Shown here in pieces: positions 22,084 through 33,874 of a DNA stretch of 64,000 bases. The position numbers were made by a program, and so were the translations under genes. Under the pieces are notes generated by a model. The model was given only the letters and a program-made list of their open reading frames with translations. It was not told where the DNA came from and did not search any database. This DNA is from Macrostomum hystrix (taxonomy: Eukaryota > Platyhelminthes > Macrostomidae), in the NCBI GenBank assembly GCA_950097015.1, contig CATNEN010000025.1:6252001-6316000 (forward strand). Direction: 5' to 3'. Each line of letters begins with the position of its first letter. Positions within the stretch are counted from its first letter, which is position 1.

Positions 22084-25000
22084 ATGTCGCCGGCGCACCT
22101 GTCCGGTTTAGACAGCCCGAAAATTGCGGCTGCTTTCAGGCCCGTGTGGCTGAATTATGGCGGACTCGCCTTCTGCACTTCCCTGCTGCAAAATGTCTTC
22201 CTTCTCTATCACGTTGACGCCTATGTGAATGTCTTTCAGGTGGATAAGGTGAGCCGCATTCAGATAAATTAGTTTGTATATTGATTTTTGAGTTGTCGAT
22301 TGAACACAGCCCGATTTAGATTCATTGGTAGATTAAAGGCTGATCAAACGGCATATTTAAAGCAGATTAAGATTTAAAATAGATTAATCCGCAGATTTAA
22401 GGCAGATTAAATTGCAGATTTTAAACAGATTAAGCTGCAGATTTTAGGGACATTAAGCCGCAGATAAAAGGCAGATTAAACGGCAGATAAAACTGCAGAT
22501 TTTAGTCAGATTAAACTACAGATATAAAGCAGATTAAACGGCAGATAAAACTGCAGATTTTAGTCAGATTAAACTAAAGATCTAAAGCAGATTAAACTGT
22601 AGATTTAAGGCAGATTAGACTGCAGATTTAAAGCAGATTAAACTGCAGATTTTAGTCAGATTAAACTAAAGATCTAAAGCAGATTAAACTGCAGATTTAA
22701 GGCAGATTAGACTGCCGATTTAAAGCAGATTAAACTGCAGATTTAGGGCAGATTAAACTGCAGATTTTAGGGAGATTAAGCCGCAGATCTAAAGCAGATT
22801 AAACAGCAGATTTAAGGCAGATTTGACTGCAGATTAAAGGCAGATTTAAGTAAGGTTGATTGTCAGATTAAACCTCGAATATTCGATTGAACAGCATGGT
22901 CTCGATTAATCGGCGAGATGCAGAATCCAATCGAACCCCACTCCCCCCAACCAATCCAGGCCTCATTCTGGCTAGCCGAGTTGCTCTTCCTCGTGTGGAA
23001 CTCCGTCAACGACTACGTATTCGGCTGGCTAAGCGACGGCGGGACACTCGCCGGCCGGCGTTCCGGTCGCATTGTTGAACGCCGGCTCCGTCTGCTGGGC
23101 AGGTTCGGCCCGCTGATGGCTGTCAGCTTCGCCATCATGTGGCTGCGCTGGCTGCCCGGCTGGCCTGCCCTGCAGTTTCTCATCTGCCTCTGCTTGTACG
23201 ATGCGTGCCTTACTGCAGTTGAGGTACGTTCGCTTTTTGACCGATTATTTTTCGATACATATCGGCTTAAATTTTTTATAGAGTCGGCACTCTTTAATGG
23301 GTCTCGTCTCTTACCTCTCCAGTCCCTTTGCTATCTAATTGTATCTGATCTTAATAATAACTGATTACACCTGCCCCAATTGGGCCAGATGTGCAGCCGT
23401 CAGCACAGCCGCACCTATTGCGCAGCGCATCTGAAGGCTGCGTACGGCTGTTCAGTCCATGGACTGGGGAGACCCCACAACCATTCTAAATTACCCCAGC
23501 TAATGTTGATACCCATTTAGCACAGCTGGGTGAACTGAAGTAATGCAGAGTTAAGTGTCTTGCTAAAGGACACAAATTCTTTAAGTGGAGTTGGGAATCG
23601 AACCCAGGACTTTCAAGTCGTGAGTCCAATGCTCTAACAACAAGGCTACCATCACTTTACAACTAGTCTTGCGACCTGATTTTGATACATATCGGGTGGC
23701 GACTTGTCGCTTATTGCGCTTTTGAAGAATGCACACTTCCTAGTCATCGATAAATAGTTTTTCTCAGATTCTCGTTTCTTCCATTTCCTCCCTCTATTTT
23801 CCCATTTTTTGTAACTGTGATCCAACTATTCTTTTTTCTATACATATCAGGTAGTGAGTCACGTTCATCTGTGAGCGGCATCTTGCTCTTCTCTATATAT
23901 AGACTATTTTTCTTTCTGCACTACCTTTTCGTCTCAGCATTGCCTCTGCATCTTCAAACATGATTTCGATACATATCGGGTAGTAGCCTTCCGCTCAAAG
24001 TGAGGTGACACTTTCTCAGAATGGGCCTGTCGTTTTTACCAGCTTCTTTCTTCACTGTCACTAACACCCTTCGCAATATTGTTGCATCAAACTTGGCAGA
24101 CGATACTAAACTTTTAGGTCTTTGTTTGCCTTTTTTAATCTAAGTTCGATACATATCGGGTAGGGGTATATCACTTATGTTAAAGCTTTTTTCCAAAGAA
24201 TTATCCATTCGCTCTTATCACTGCTTTTCATTTCTCTCTCCACCATCTCCTTATCGTTTTGCTTTTCCAGTGACCCTCTTATCCAATGTGATTTCGATAC
24301 ATATCGGGTAGTGGCCCTCAGCTCCCGCTCGCCCTGTGGGATCGACTAGTCGTTCCTCTCTGGCTCTCTTCTATATTATTGTTCCTCTTATAATTTCCCT
24401 ATGTTTAGACATATAGTTTCTGTGTCTTTCAATCTAATGTTTTGATACATATCGGGTGGTGCCCTCCGCCCCTCTAACCGTAGGTGCACTTCACCGCCCT
24501 GCAAGCGGACCTGACTCTGCGCCAGTCGGAGCGGCACCGACTGAGCCTTGGCGCCAGTCTGGGCAGCGGAGCAGCCGCGGTGTCCGTATTCGCCAGCTAC
24601 CTGGTGTGGGACCGTGTTCACCTGCTTCCATTTCGCCTATTCACAACTACCTTAGCCTGCCTAGCCTTAGCCGGCTATCTACTGTTTAGCCGCGGCATTC
24701 GATTAGCCTACGCTGCCTGCGCACCAGCTGAGCCCGACTCCGCCGAGCATCTGGAGCTCAATGAACAGCAGACTGCGCCATTCAAGCCACTCTGCACACA
24801 GCTGCGCGCATTCTCTGGCCAGTTATTGGCCCACAAAAACTTTGTCTACTTCTGCGGCACCCAACTATTGCAGGTGTTTCATTGCCATTTCAATTCCAAC
24901 TTCTTTCCATTATTTCTGGTGCTGTTGAATAGCGAACCGCAGGCAAACGCTTCCGCTGCTACCAGCGCGTCTCTGATTGGCTCGGCGGTATTGGCGGCCT

Positions 25001-26290
25001 CGTTTATTATGCCGCATCTAAACAATGTCGCCTTCCTGCGACTCTGCGACTCGCACGGCGCCTACGCCGTTGTTCGCGGCCTCCTATTGGCTAAGGCCCT
25101 GTCTGGCCTGCTGGTGCTGATGGCACAGCCCACTGGCGTCTTGCCGCTGGCCTGCCTGTTGCTTAGCAACAGGGTGTTCACCGAGGGCGTCTGCAAACTG
25201 TTAAATCTGGTGGTGAGTGCTTTGTGTGGGCTCCACTGAAACACCGCCTATTCATATATTGGAACACAGATTTCCCACATTTAAAAGCTGATTTCCCACA
25301 CTAGAACAGTGATTTCCCACACTAGAACAGTCATTTCCCACACTAGAACAGTGATTTCCCACACTGGAACAGTGATTTCCCACACTTGAACAGTCATTTC
25401 CCACACTAGAACAGTCATTTCCCACACTTGAACAGTCATTTCCCACACTAGAGCAGTCATTTCTCACACTTGAACAGTCATTTCCCACACTAGAACACTG
25501 ATTTCCCACACTTGAACAGTCATTTCCCACACTAGAACACTGATTTCCCACACTTGAACAGTCATTTCCCACACTAGAACACTGATTTCCCACACTTGAA
25601 CAGTCATTTCCCACACTAGAACAGTCATTTCCCACACTAGAACACTGATTTCCCACACTAGAACAGTCATTTCCACATTAGAACAGTCATTTCCCACACT
25701 TGAACACTGATTTCCCACACTTGAACAGTCATTTCCACATTAGAACAGTCATTTCCCACACTTGAACACTGATTTCCCACACTTGAACAGTCATTTCCCA
25801 CACTAGAACAGTCATTTCCCACACTAGAACACTGATTTCCCACACTTGAACAGTCATTTCCACATTAGAACAGTCATTTCCCACACTTGAACTCTGCGAC
25901 TCGGCCCAGGTGTCAGACCTAGTAGACGAAGACTACGCAATGCATCGCCGCGCGGAGCCAATCAGCGCGCTTATATTCGGTTCCACCGCGCTCATCAGCA
26001 AGCCTGGCCAGACCCTGGCTCCCCTGCTGGGCACCGCGCTGTTCTCACACTTTGTTGGCCGCGACCTCCTTGGCGCTGATCGGCCTCTGGCAGCTGGCGC
26101 CACCCCGCTGGACTCAGAGGCTCGGCTTGGCTGCTTGCGCGTACTGGGCTGGGTGCCGCTCGTCTGCGGCTGCTTCCAGCTGTTGCTGTGGACCAGGTTC
26201 AACCTTCACGGCGATAGGCAGCGCCGAGTTAAGGAGCTGTGCTACCGGCTCAGAGAGGGTGTCGGTTCTGCTGGGCTGCGTCTTGTGTGA
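22084..26290 (+). CDS. MFSD13A: MFSD13A / TMEM180-like major facilitator transporter
   Basis: Four exons, all phase 0: 22084-22248, 22960-23223, 24484-25212, 25910-26290; predicted 512 residues, near the size of vertebrate TMEM180. Polytopic membrane protein of the GPH/MFS class, substrate unknown; vertebrate TMEM180 is a cell-membrane protein. Family landmarks: LLQNVFLLYHVDAYVNVF in exon 1; FLVWNSVNDYVFGWLSD (MFS-like loop) and LICLCLYDACLT in exon 2; LQVFHCHFNSNFFPLFL, PHLNN, YAVVRGLLL and SNRVFTEG in exon 3; VSDLVDEDYAMHRR and KPGQTLAPLLGT in exon 4. The ATG at 22084 gives an N-terminus aligned with the vertebrate protein. Splice sites: AAG/GTGAGC to CAG/GCC, GAG/GTACGT to TAG/GTG, GTG/GTGAGT to CAG/GTG. 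Introns 1 and 3 are minisatellites and intron 2 is a roughly 150-bp satellite carrying a SINE. Confidence 0.9.
22270..22880 (+). repeat. Minisatellite in MFSD13A intron 1
   Basis: Degenerate array of about 22-bp units made of half-units like gcagattaaact and gcagatttaaag. It fills most of the intron 22249-22959. Confidence 0.85.
23224..24483 (+). repeat. MFSD13A intron 2: degenerate satellite of about 150 bp
   Basis: The motif gatacatatcgggtagtgg or a variant recurs at about 23254, 23684, 23841, 23968, 24148, 24296 and 24444. Spacings are 127 to 180 bp, except the first, which is 430 bp and contains a SINE of about 295 bp; removing it leaves about 135 bp. Sequence between motifs is pyrimidine-rich and poorly conserved. 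Confidence 0.7.
23362..23657 (-). mobile_element. tRNA-derived SINE, family 1, full-length copy
   Basis: On the minus strand it begins with a tRNA-like head: tagccttgttgttagagc resembles a pol III A box and ggttcgattcccaactcc a B box. The body follows with landmarks gtgtcctttagcaagacac, cagttcacccagctg and cagtccatggactgaacagc, ending attggggcaggtgtaatcag. Related copies are at 42246-42462, 48013-48285 and 60262-60485, with a fragment at 33880. It sits in MFSD13A intron 2. Confidence 0.8.
25260..25892 (+). repeat. Minisatellite in MFSD13A intron 3, 21-bp unit
   Basis: About 30 copies of a 21-bp unit with cccacactagaacagtcatt, variants acttgaac and actgattt. It fills the intron 25213-25909 nearly from donor to acceptor. 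The same unit forms another array at 28755-29335. Confidence 0.95.
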
Positions 26291-26334
26291 CTGGCGAGCT
26301 GGGCGACTGGGTTGCACAACTAGTTCTGGATCTC

Positions 26335-26660
26335 CCAGATCTTTATATCCTAAACCACTTATTCTCAAATCCGAAATCCTCAAACCCGAAATCCTCAAAT
26401 CCGAAATCCTCAAATCCGAAATCCTCAAATCCGAAATCCTTAAATCCGAAATCTTCAAATCCAAAATCTTCAAATCCCAAATCCTTAATTCCCAAATTTT
26501 CGAATCCTTAATACTCAAATCCCATAATCCTCAAAACCATAAACCCTAAATTCACAGACTCAATTATCAGATTCTCAAATCTAAAATCCTCAATTTCCAT
26601 AAAAACCCAAGTCATCAACTCCCAGATCATCATTTCTCTTAAATGATGATAGAGTGTGAT
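26335..26660. repeat. Degenerate 15-bp repeats 3' of MFSD13A
   Basis: Copies of tcctcaaatccgaaa decaying to the right. It starts 45 bases after the stop codon, so it probably lies within or just past the 3' untranslated region. Confidence 0.85.
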
Positions 26661-27225
26661 AGAGAGTGTATTCTACTTAATAATGAGAAAGTCGGGGCAT
26701 GTGTCGGGGCACGTGCATGTGCAGAAGGGCCCGCAGCCCTTCTGAAAAGATAAGTCCCAGATCTCCGTTTCCCCATATTTCCAAATCCTCGATTCCCGAA
26801 GACCTATAATCTGAGATCATGATACTACAGGTGCTTAGTTTTCTAGACGCGGTTATATATTAGTTATTCTGAACTATAAACACTAATTATGAATTATAGT
26901 GCAATATCATTATTGTTTTATCTTAATTAACAATTATGACGGTAATAATTTATTAAACAAGTTGATGTGACCAAGTGCTTGCTGAAATAGCTTAATATTT
27001 TCGTGAATTCCTTGCCCGCTGGATAAAACTGTTTTGTCACAAACGCCATCTCTATGTCATTATTACTTGTTGTAGTAGCAGTACTGAATAAAATATCGTT
27101 ATCTGGTGATTTTTCGAATTCTAATTTGAATTTTTCATTCATGTATTTAATATAACAGTGCTTGCTTTTTGCCTAGCCTTGAATCACAACTTCCATGCGT
27201 CAATAGCACTCTACACATATCAAAA
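26661..27225. other. Unassigned sequence
   Basis: AT-rich, single-copy; the longest frame is 71 codons on minus (26927-27142) with no motif. A small inverted pair, cagaagggc and gcccttctg, lies at about 26722-26742. Confidence 0.4.
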
Positions 27226-28115
27226 CTCTCATGAATCCCCATTCTCGAAATTCCCGATCCTCATAAATCCTCACGAATCCCAATCCTCACAAATCCCAAT
27301 CCTCACAAATCCCAATCCTCACAAATTCCAATCCTGACGAATCCCAATCCTGACGAATCCCAATCCTGACGAATCCCAATCCTCACAAATCCCAATCCTA
27401 ACGAATCCCAATCCTGACGAATCCCAATCCTGACGAATCCCAATCCTGACGAATCCCAATCCTGACGAATCCCAATCCTGACGAATCCCAATCCTGACGA
27501 ATCCCAATCCTCACAAATCCCAATCCTCACAAATCCCAATCCTGACGAATCACAATCCTCACAAAGCCCGATCCTCACAAATCCCAAACCTGACGAATCC
27601 CAATCCTGACGGATCCCAATCCTAACAAATCGCAATCCTGACGAATCCCAATCCTGACGAATCCCAATCCTGACGAATCCCAATCCTAACAAATCTCAAT
27701 CCTGACGAATCACAATCCTCAAAAATCCCAATCCTCACAAATCCCTATCCTAACAAATCGCAATCCTGAAGAATCCCAATCCTCACAAATCCTAATCCTC
27801 ACGAATCCCAATCCTCACAAATCCCAATCCTCAGAAAGCCCGATCCTCACAAATCCCAATCCTCACAAATCCCAATCCTAACAAATCTCAATTCTGACGA
27901 ATCACAATCCTCACAAAGCCCGATCCTCACAAATCCCAATGCCCACAAAGCCCAATATTGACAAATCGCAATCCTTATAATATCCCGATCCTCACAAATC
28001 CCAATCTTTGCAAATCCCTTTCATATAAATATCTCTGTATTCGCAAATCCCAATCTTCGAAAATCCTAATCTCTAAAAATCCCGATTCTCAGAAATCCCA
28101 GTCCTCACAAAATGG
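27226..28115. repeat. Minisatellite, 16-bp unit
   Basis: About 50 copies of caatcctgacgaatcc with caatcctcacaaatcc variants, more degenerate on both flanks. Confidence 0.95.
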
Positions 28116-28754
28116 AAAATCCTCACGCGCCAATCCTTGCTTTTTTGTTATTGTATTTAATACCATCATCGAAAAATTTTTACTTATGACAATACTTTGA
28201 GAAGGCCGCCTACTTGACGTAATCAAAGCTCGCTATTCCGTTTCTGCCACTTGCACTGAAGCTTTCGTCAAACGAGTCTTTTTTTATTTAAAGATGCCTG
28301 CAATTGCTTCATCGCAACTGTCAAATTTCTGCTATTTTTTAATGCACCGTTTTCTCATGCTTACGACATCCTCACACCGACGCTTGGCTTTGCACAGCGA
28401 CTTGTGTTTTTTTCAGCGATATTTTTGGTTTTGCTTTTACTTCGTTTTTAAACTGGTTTTCTGTTGCTTTTCTGTTTCAATTTAGAGTAGTATTCGTATT
28501 TTTCTGTCAGGTTCAGCTACAAGGATTGAGTTGATTTCACCGCTGTTATTTTTCGGTGTCATGTGCTAGTATGAATTATGATTATAATACAATTGATACG
28601 ATTATTGGTTGTTGTAGCTTAAGGAACGCCAGTTTATATATTTTAATCTGTTTTCATTTGTTTTTTACAATAACTAAGTTTTAACTTTTTAACACGTTAT
28701 TCACTTTAAGCACTGGTCCAACTCAATATCACTTATAATTTACACAGTTCAGCA
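28116..28754. other. Unassigned AT-rich sequence
   Basis: T-rich plus strand, no exon recognised. Confidence 0.4.
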
Positions 28755-29335
28755 AAGTTTTCCAGCACTAGAAAAGCCATTTCCCACACCTAAAGACTGA
28801 CTTCACACACACGAACACAGATTTCCCACACTAGATAATAGATTTCCCAGAATCAAAAGTCATTTCCCACACCAGAAGCGTCACTTCCCACACAAGAACA
28901 CAGATATCCCAAACTAGAACACAGATATCCCACACTAGAATACAGATATCCCACACTAGAATACAGATATCCCACACTAGAACACCGATTTACCACACTA
29001 GATAACGGATATCTCAGAGTCAAAAGTCATTTCCTACACTAGGGCACATTAGAACAGTCATTTCCCATATTAGAACAGTCATATCCTAAATTATAAAAGT
29101 CATTTCCCACATTAGAACACTGATTTCCCACACTAGAACACTGATTTCCCACACTAGAACACTGATTTCCCACACTAGAACACAGATTTCCCACACTAGA
29201 ACACTGATTTCCCACACTAGAACACTGATTTCCCACACTAGAACACTGATTTCCCACACTAGAACACTGATTTCCCACATTAGAACACTGATTTCCCACA
29301 CTAGAACACTGATTTCCCACACTAGAACACCAATA
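28755..29335. repeat. Minisatellite, 21-bp unit, second location
   Basis: Same unit as the array at 25260-25892 (cactagaacactgatttccc). Left part degenerate, right part (29100-29330) almost uniform. It ends about 35 bases before the acceptor upstream of the ARM-TIR-SAM gene. Confidence 0.95.
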
Positions 29336-29351
29336 ATGTCTGACACATGAT

Positions 29352-29383
29352 ATTTACGTTTCTTCCGCAGCACCAGAGGCACA
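29352..29383 (+). promoter_or_regulatory. Splice acceptor and short leader before the ARM-TIR-SAM start codon
   Basis: A pyrimidine run then ccgcag precedes caccagaggcacaATGG. An AG acceptor 13 bases upstream of the ATG fits either a 5' untranslated intron or spliced-leader trans-splicing. The sequence cannot decide which. Confidence 0.5.
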
Positions 29384-32300
29384 ATGGCCTCTACAGGCGA
29401 GGCGAAGAAGCCCGAGGACGAGGCGAAGAAGCCCGAGGACGAGGCGAAGAAGCCCGAGGACGAGGCGAAGAAGCCGGAGGACGAGGCGAAGAAGCCCGAG
29501 GACGAGGCGAGCGAGTCCAAGCAGGCGCCAGAGGAGCAGAAGACTGGGGAAGAGGCGCAGAAATCTGAGGCACCAGAGAAAGCTCGCGTGCAGACAGACG
29601 AAGAATATCAGAATTTCCTCACTAAAGTCATGAGCAATTTCGGCAACCTGTTAACCAATTTTGAAAAGTACATGACGTCAAACACGCCCGAGCAGGCTAC
29701 AGCTCAACCGAGGCCGTTAATTGAGTACCTGTCATGGGTGAACGAATTCTATGGCCAGATGGGCAAATTCAAGATGACAGAGAGGCAGCTATCGGGCTAC
29801 AGGATCAAGGCTGGAGCCAGGTTAGCACAATTCCCCGCCCTAATTGACGCCCTGTGCAAGTGTGTCGTGTACTTGTTCCAGCTGCACAAGGAGGACCTGT
29901 TCGAAAGCAGCGCCGAAGAGGATGAGACTCGCTTTGAGCATGAGAACATCTATGCGACATTCATCCTGGCCAACTTTCACAACTACTCAGACTGCAGCCT
30001 GGAATTCTGCGTTGTCTTGTCCAAAGCTGAGTTCTTCTTTACCGAGTTGGTCTCCCCCCTGCTAGTTGCCTGGTATGATTATCAGGAGAAAGAACTGTGC
30101 AAGAGGGTGATTAACAGCTTCCTCGGTATCACCTACAATATGTTCTTTAAGAATAACTCGGAGATCTACGACAATCTGTCACGCGCGGCCGTGGTGGACT
30201 CTGTGAAGCCATATTTGAAGAGCAAGGACGTTGAGCTTCAAGTTCATGCCCTCATCCTGATAGCTTTTGCACTGGATGAGAGTCAGGTAAGCTCTGCACC
30301 TACCTGACTGCACCTACCACCTCACTGCAACCACCACCTCACTGCACCCACCACCTCACTGCAACCACCACCTCACTGCACCCACCACCTCACTGCACCC
30401 ACAACCTCACTGCAACCACCACCTCACTGCACCCACCACCTCACTGCACCCACCACCTCACTGCACCCACAACCTCACTGCACCCACCACCTCACTGCAC
30501 CCACCACCTCACTGCAACCACCACCTCACTGCACCCACCACCTCACTGCACCCACCACCTCACTGCACCCACAACCTCACTGCACCCACCACCTCACTGC
30601 ACCCACCACCTCACTGCACCCACCACCTCACTGCACCCACAACCTCACTGCACCCACAACCTCACTGCAACCACCACCTCACTGCACCCACCACCTCACT
30701 GCACCCACCACCTCACTGCACCCACCACCTCACTACACTTACAACCTCACTGCACCCACAACCTCACTGCACCCACCACCTCACTGCAACCACCACCTCA
30801 CTGCAACCACCACCTCACTGCACCCACCTCACTGCACCCACCTCACTGCACCCACCACCTCACTGCATCCATCACCTCCTTGTTCCCACCACCATCCCAA
30901 TCGTCTATGGTAATCAGAACCTGGTAATTCTCTTTTTTACACTGTCCTTGAAATCCAGGCGGACCTCTACATGGGCGCCAAGGAGGTGATGGAATTTCTT
31001 GTCAACCATCTGGCTGAATCCATCGATCGTCCGGACCGCCGATCGAAGGGCTACCACACCATTGAGCTAGCTACATGTGTCAATCGCCTAGCACTGAACG
31101 ATGTCAACAAGAAGCTACTGATGGAGACTCAACTCCTGCCGGCCCTGCTAAGGATGTGCCGTGGTAATCGTGAAGACGAAATCTCAGCCGCCTTGGACAC
31201 TTTGTTCACACTCAGTTTCCTGCCGTCCAATAGGGAGCGAATTCTGGCAGTGTTTGGTGACGACCTGCGCAAGTTAATGAGCAGCGACACCAAGCGGCAG
31301 GATGGGCGTGGACTGTGGCGCGAGTCCAAGTCTTTGCAGGTAAGCAGCGCTCAGTGAGTAGCTAGATGTGGTAATCAGGTAGCTAGATGTGGTAATCAGG
31401 TAGCTAGATGTGGTAATCAGGTAGCTAGATGTGGTAATTAGGTAGCTAGATGTGGTAATTAGGTAGCTAGATGTGGTAATTAGGTAGCTAGATGTGGTAA
31501 TTAGGTAGCTAGATGTGGTAATTAGGTAGCTAGATGTGGTAATTAGGTAGCTAGATATGGTAATCACGTAGCTATATATTATATATTGCAGTCAGAAAGC
31601 TAGATTATATATAGTAATTAGATGGCTAGATAGGATTAAAAGGTACAGCTGGATATGGTAATCAGGTAACTAGATAGGGTGATAAGGTACAGCTAGAAGT
31701 TATTATCAGGTAGCTAGACTGTAGGTAATAGTCAGGTAAACTAGCCGTATTGATTACGTGGTAATCAAGTAAGTGACCAATCTGAGAAGTTTGCTAGATT
31801 ATTTGCTGTTGTCAGGTTGCTGAATATACTAATAGGCTCATCAAGTTGAGTTCGCAACAATGCAGGGCCTGGACTTCAACCTAGACGAGCAGCTAACCAA
31901 TCCGACTACGGGCGCCTCGCGCGCACCCGGCGGCGCCAGTCAGGCGCAGTCGGCCCGACCCCAGACGGCGCGCCAGTTGAGACGAAAGGCGACCTCTATT
32001 GATCCCGAGACTGTGCCCGAGTGTGTGCTTCAGGGCGAGCATGTTATGATCAGCTACCAGCACGAGTGCAAGGCTACGGTTGTGCGGATTAAAGATGCCC
32101 TGACAAAGGCTGGCATTAAGGTGAGTTTTATACTTGCATTAGGCTGCCATGATACTTGCCTCAATGGCTTAAATTTATTACACCTGCCCTGTCGTGGCTT
32201 AAAGTTAATTACACCTGCCCTTATCTAAAAACTAATTACACCTGCCCTTATCTAAAAACGAGTTACACTTGCCATTATCGAAAAACTAATTACACCTGCC

Positions 32301-33803
32301 CTTATCTAAAAACTAATTACACCTGCCCTTATCTAAAAACTAATTACACCTGCCCTTATCTAAAAACTAATTACACCTGCCCTTATCTAAAAACTAATTA
32401 CACCTGCCCTTATCTAAAAACTAATTACACCTGCCCTTATCTAAAAACTAATTACACCTGCCCTTATCTAAAAACGAGTTACACCTGCCCTTATCTAAAA
32501 ACTAATTACACCTGCCCTTATCTAAAAACTAATTACACCTGCCCTTATCTAAAAACGAGTTACACCTGCCCTTATCTAAAAACGAATTACACCTGCCCTT
32601 ATCTAAAAACTAGTTACACCTGCCATTATCTAAAAACTAACTACACCTGCCCTTATCTAAAAACTAATTACACCTGCCCTTATCTAAGAACTAATTACAC
32701 CTGCCCTTATCTAAAAACTAATTACACCTGCCCTTATCTAAAAACTAATTACACCTGCCCTTATCTAAGAACTAATTACACCTGCCCTTATCTAAAAACT
32801 AATTACACCTGCCCTTATCTAAAAACTAATTACACCTGCCCTTATCTAAAAACTAATTACACCTGCCCTTATCTAAAAGCAAATTACACCTGCCATTAGA
32901 AAAAAAATTGCACGTGCCCTTGCCTAGAAGTTAATTACAACTGCCTGTTTCAAGTTTAATTGCGTTTGCCCTGGCTAAGGTTCCATATTAACTGGGGGCA
33001 TTTGAAATACCCCGTGGTGTTTCTACTGCTAATTCAACAGTCATCGGGACCACCAAGTCGCATTACCAAACTGTCAGGTGTGGATAGACTACGAGCGCAT
33101 GGGCGAAGGCTCCACCCTAAGCGCCATGGCCGACGCTGTCGAATGCTCGTACGCCGTCCTAATCTGCATGAGTCGCAAATATAAAGAGTCCAACAATTGC
33201 CGCGTTGAAGCTGAATACGCCTGGCGCCTAGGCAAGAAAGTTGTGCCCCTGATGCTTGAGCAGAGGTACAAACCAACCGGCTGGCTGGGCATCATGCTGG
33301 GCGCCAACATCTATTACGACTTCAGCGGCAAATATCACTTCGATATTAAGCTGGGCGAGCTGATGCGGGTTCTGTCCGAGGCCAGGTCAGATGCCCGCTC
33401 CGTGCACGCGCCAGGCGAGGCGTCAGTCAAGGCGGTGTCGGCGCAGCCGGTTGGCGCCAGCCGGCCCTCGTCGGCTGCCTCCGTGACCAGCGCCGGGCGG
33501 GAGCATCATTTTCCGTCGGCCTATCCGACTCTGCCGCCGATTTCGTCCGTGTCGACGGTGTCAACGAAGAATCCGGGAATCCGCGCCTGGTCGCAGGCCG
33601 ATGCGCAGCGTTGGGCAGAGGAGCGCGGACTGGCTGCGGCGACTGCGGCCTGCCTCGGCAAGCTGGCTGGCGAGGAGCTGCACTTCCTGATTGGCTGCAA
33701 GCGCTCCGCCCCGGAGGCATTCTACAGGCTGCTGGACAAGTACCTGACCTTCGAGTCGTTGAGCGATTTGGCTAAGTTTGCCAACGCTTTGGATGATCTG
33801 TGA
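29384..33803 (+). CDS. ARM-like / TIR / SAM-like protein, putative NAD-cleaving TIR
   Basis: Four phase-0 exons: 29384-30286, 30959-31339, 31866-32120, 33078-33803; predicted 754 residues, no signal peptide or membrane segment, so cytosolic. Residues 6-42 carry five copies of AKKPEDE. Residues 70-425 are helical, Leu-rich and look like armadillo-type repeats. The TIR domain runs about 488-620: HVMISYQHE (first strand), AGIKVWIDYERMGEG (second strand and BB-like loop), AVLICMSRKYKESNNC, VEAEYAW, KKVVPLML. Glu 559 in VEAEYAW lines up with the catalytic Glu of SARM1. After a Ser/Ala-rich linker, 680-752 resembles a SAM domain (AWSQADAQRWAEERGL through YRLLDKYL). SARM1 is ARM-SAM-SAM-TIR, so the order here differs. 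NADase activity is inference; a scaffold or adaptor role is the alternative. Related TIR proteins without transmembrane parts are known in spiralians. Confidence 0.8.
29397..29510 (+). repeat. Coding minisatellite, 21-bp unit
   Basis: Five in-frame copies of the codons for Ala-Lys-Lys-Pro-Glu-Asp-Glu near the N-terminus of the ARM-TIR-SAM protein. Copies are almost identical at DNA level (gaggcgaagaagcccgagga), one with ccggag. Confidence 0.95.
30300..30890 (+). repeat. Minisatellite in ARM-TIR-SAM intron 1, 17-bp unit
   Basis: About 34 copies of ctgcacccaccacctca with caacc and cacaacc variants. It starts 14 bases after the donor GTAAGC and occupies most of intron 30287-30958. Confidence 0.95.
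31355..31600 (+). repeat. Minisatellite in ARM-TIR-SAM intron 2, 21-bp unit
   Basis: About ten copies with gtagctagatgtggtaatca or aatta, decaying toward 31750. Begins near the donor of intron 31340-31865. Confidence 0.9.
32190..32900 (+). repeat. Minisatellite in ARM-TIR-SAM intron 3, 27-bp unit
   Basis: About 26 copies with landmarks ttacacctgcccttatc and taaaaactaa. Because 27 is a multiple of three it reads open as Thr-Asn-Tyr-Thr-Cys-Pro-Tyr-Leu-Lys repeats. The array splits the TIR domain between its first and second strands. Confidence 0.95.
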
Positions 33804-33874
33804 AAGGCGCTGATGAAACTACATATTACTGATCGTGCAGAGATACTCATTGCAGAGCTTGTAGCCCATTGGAG

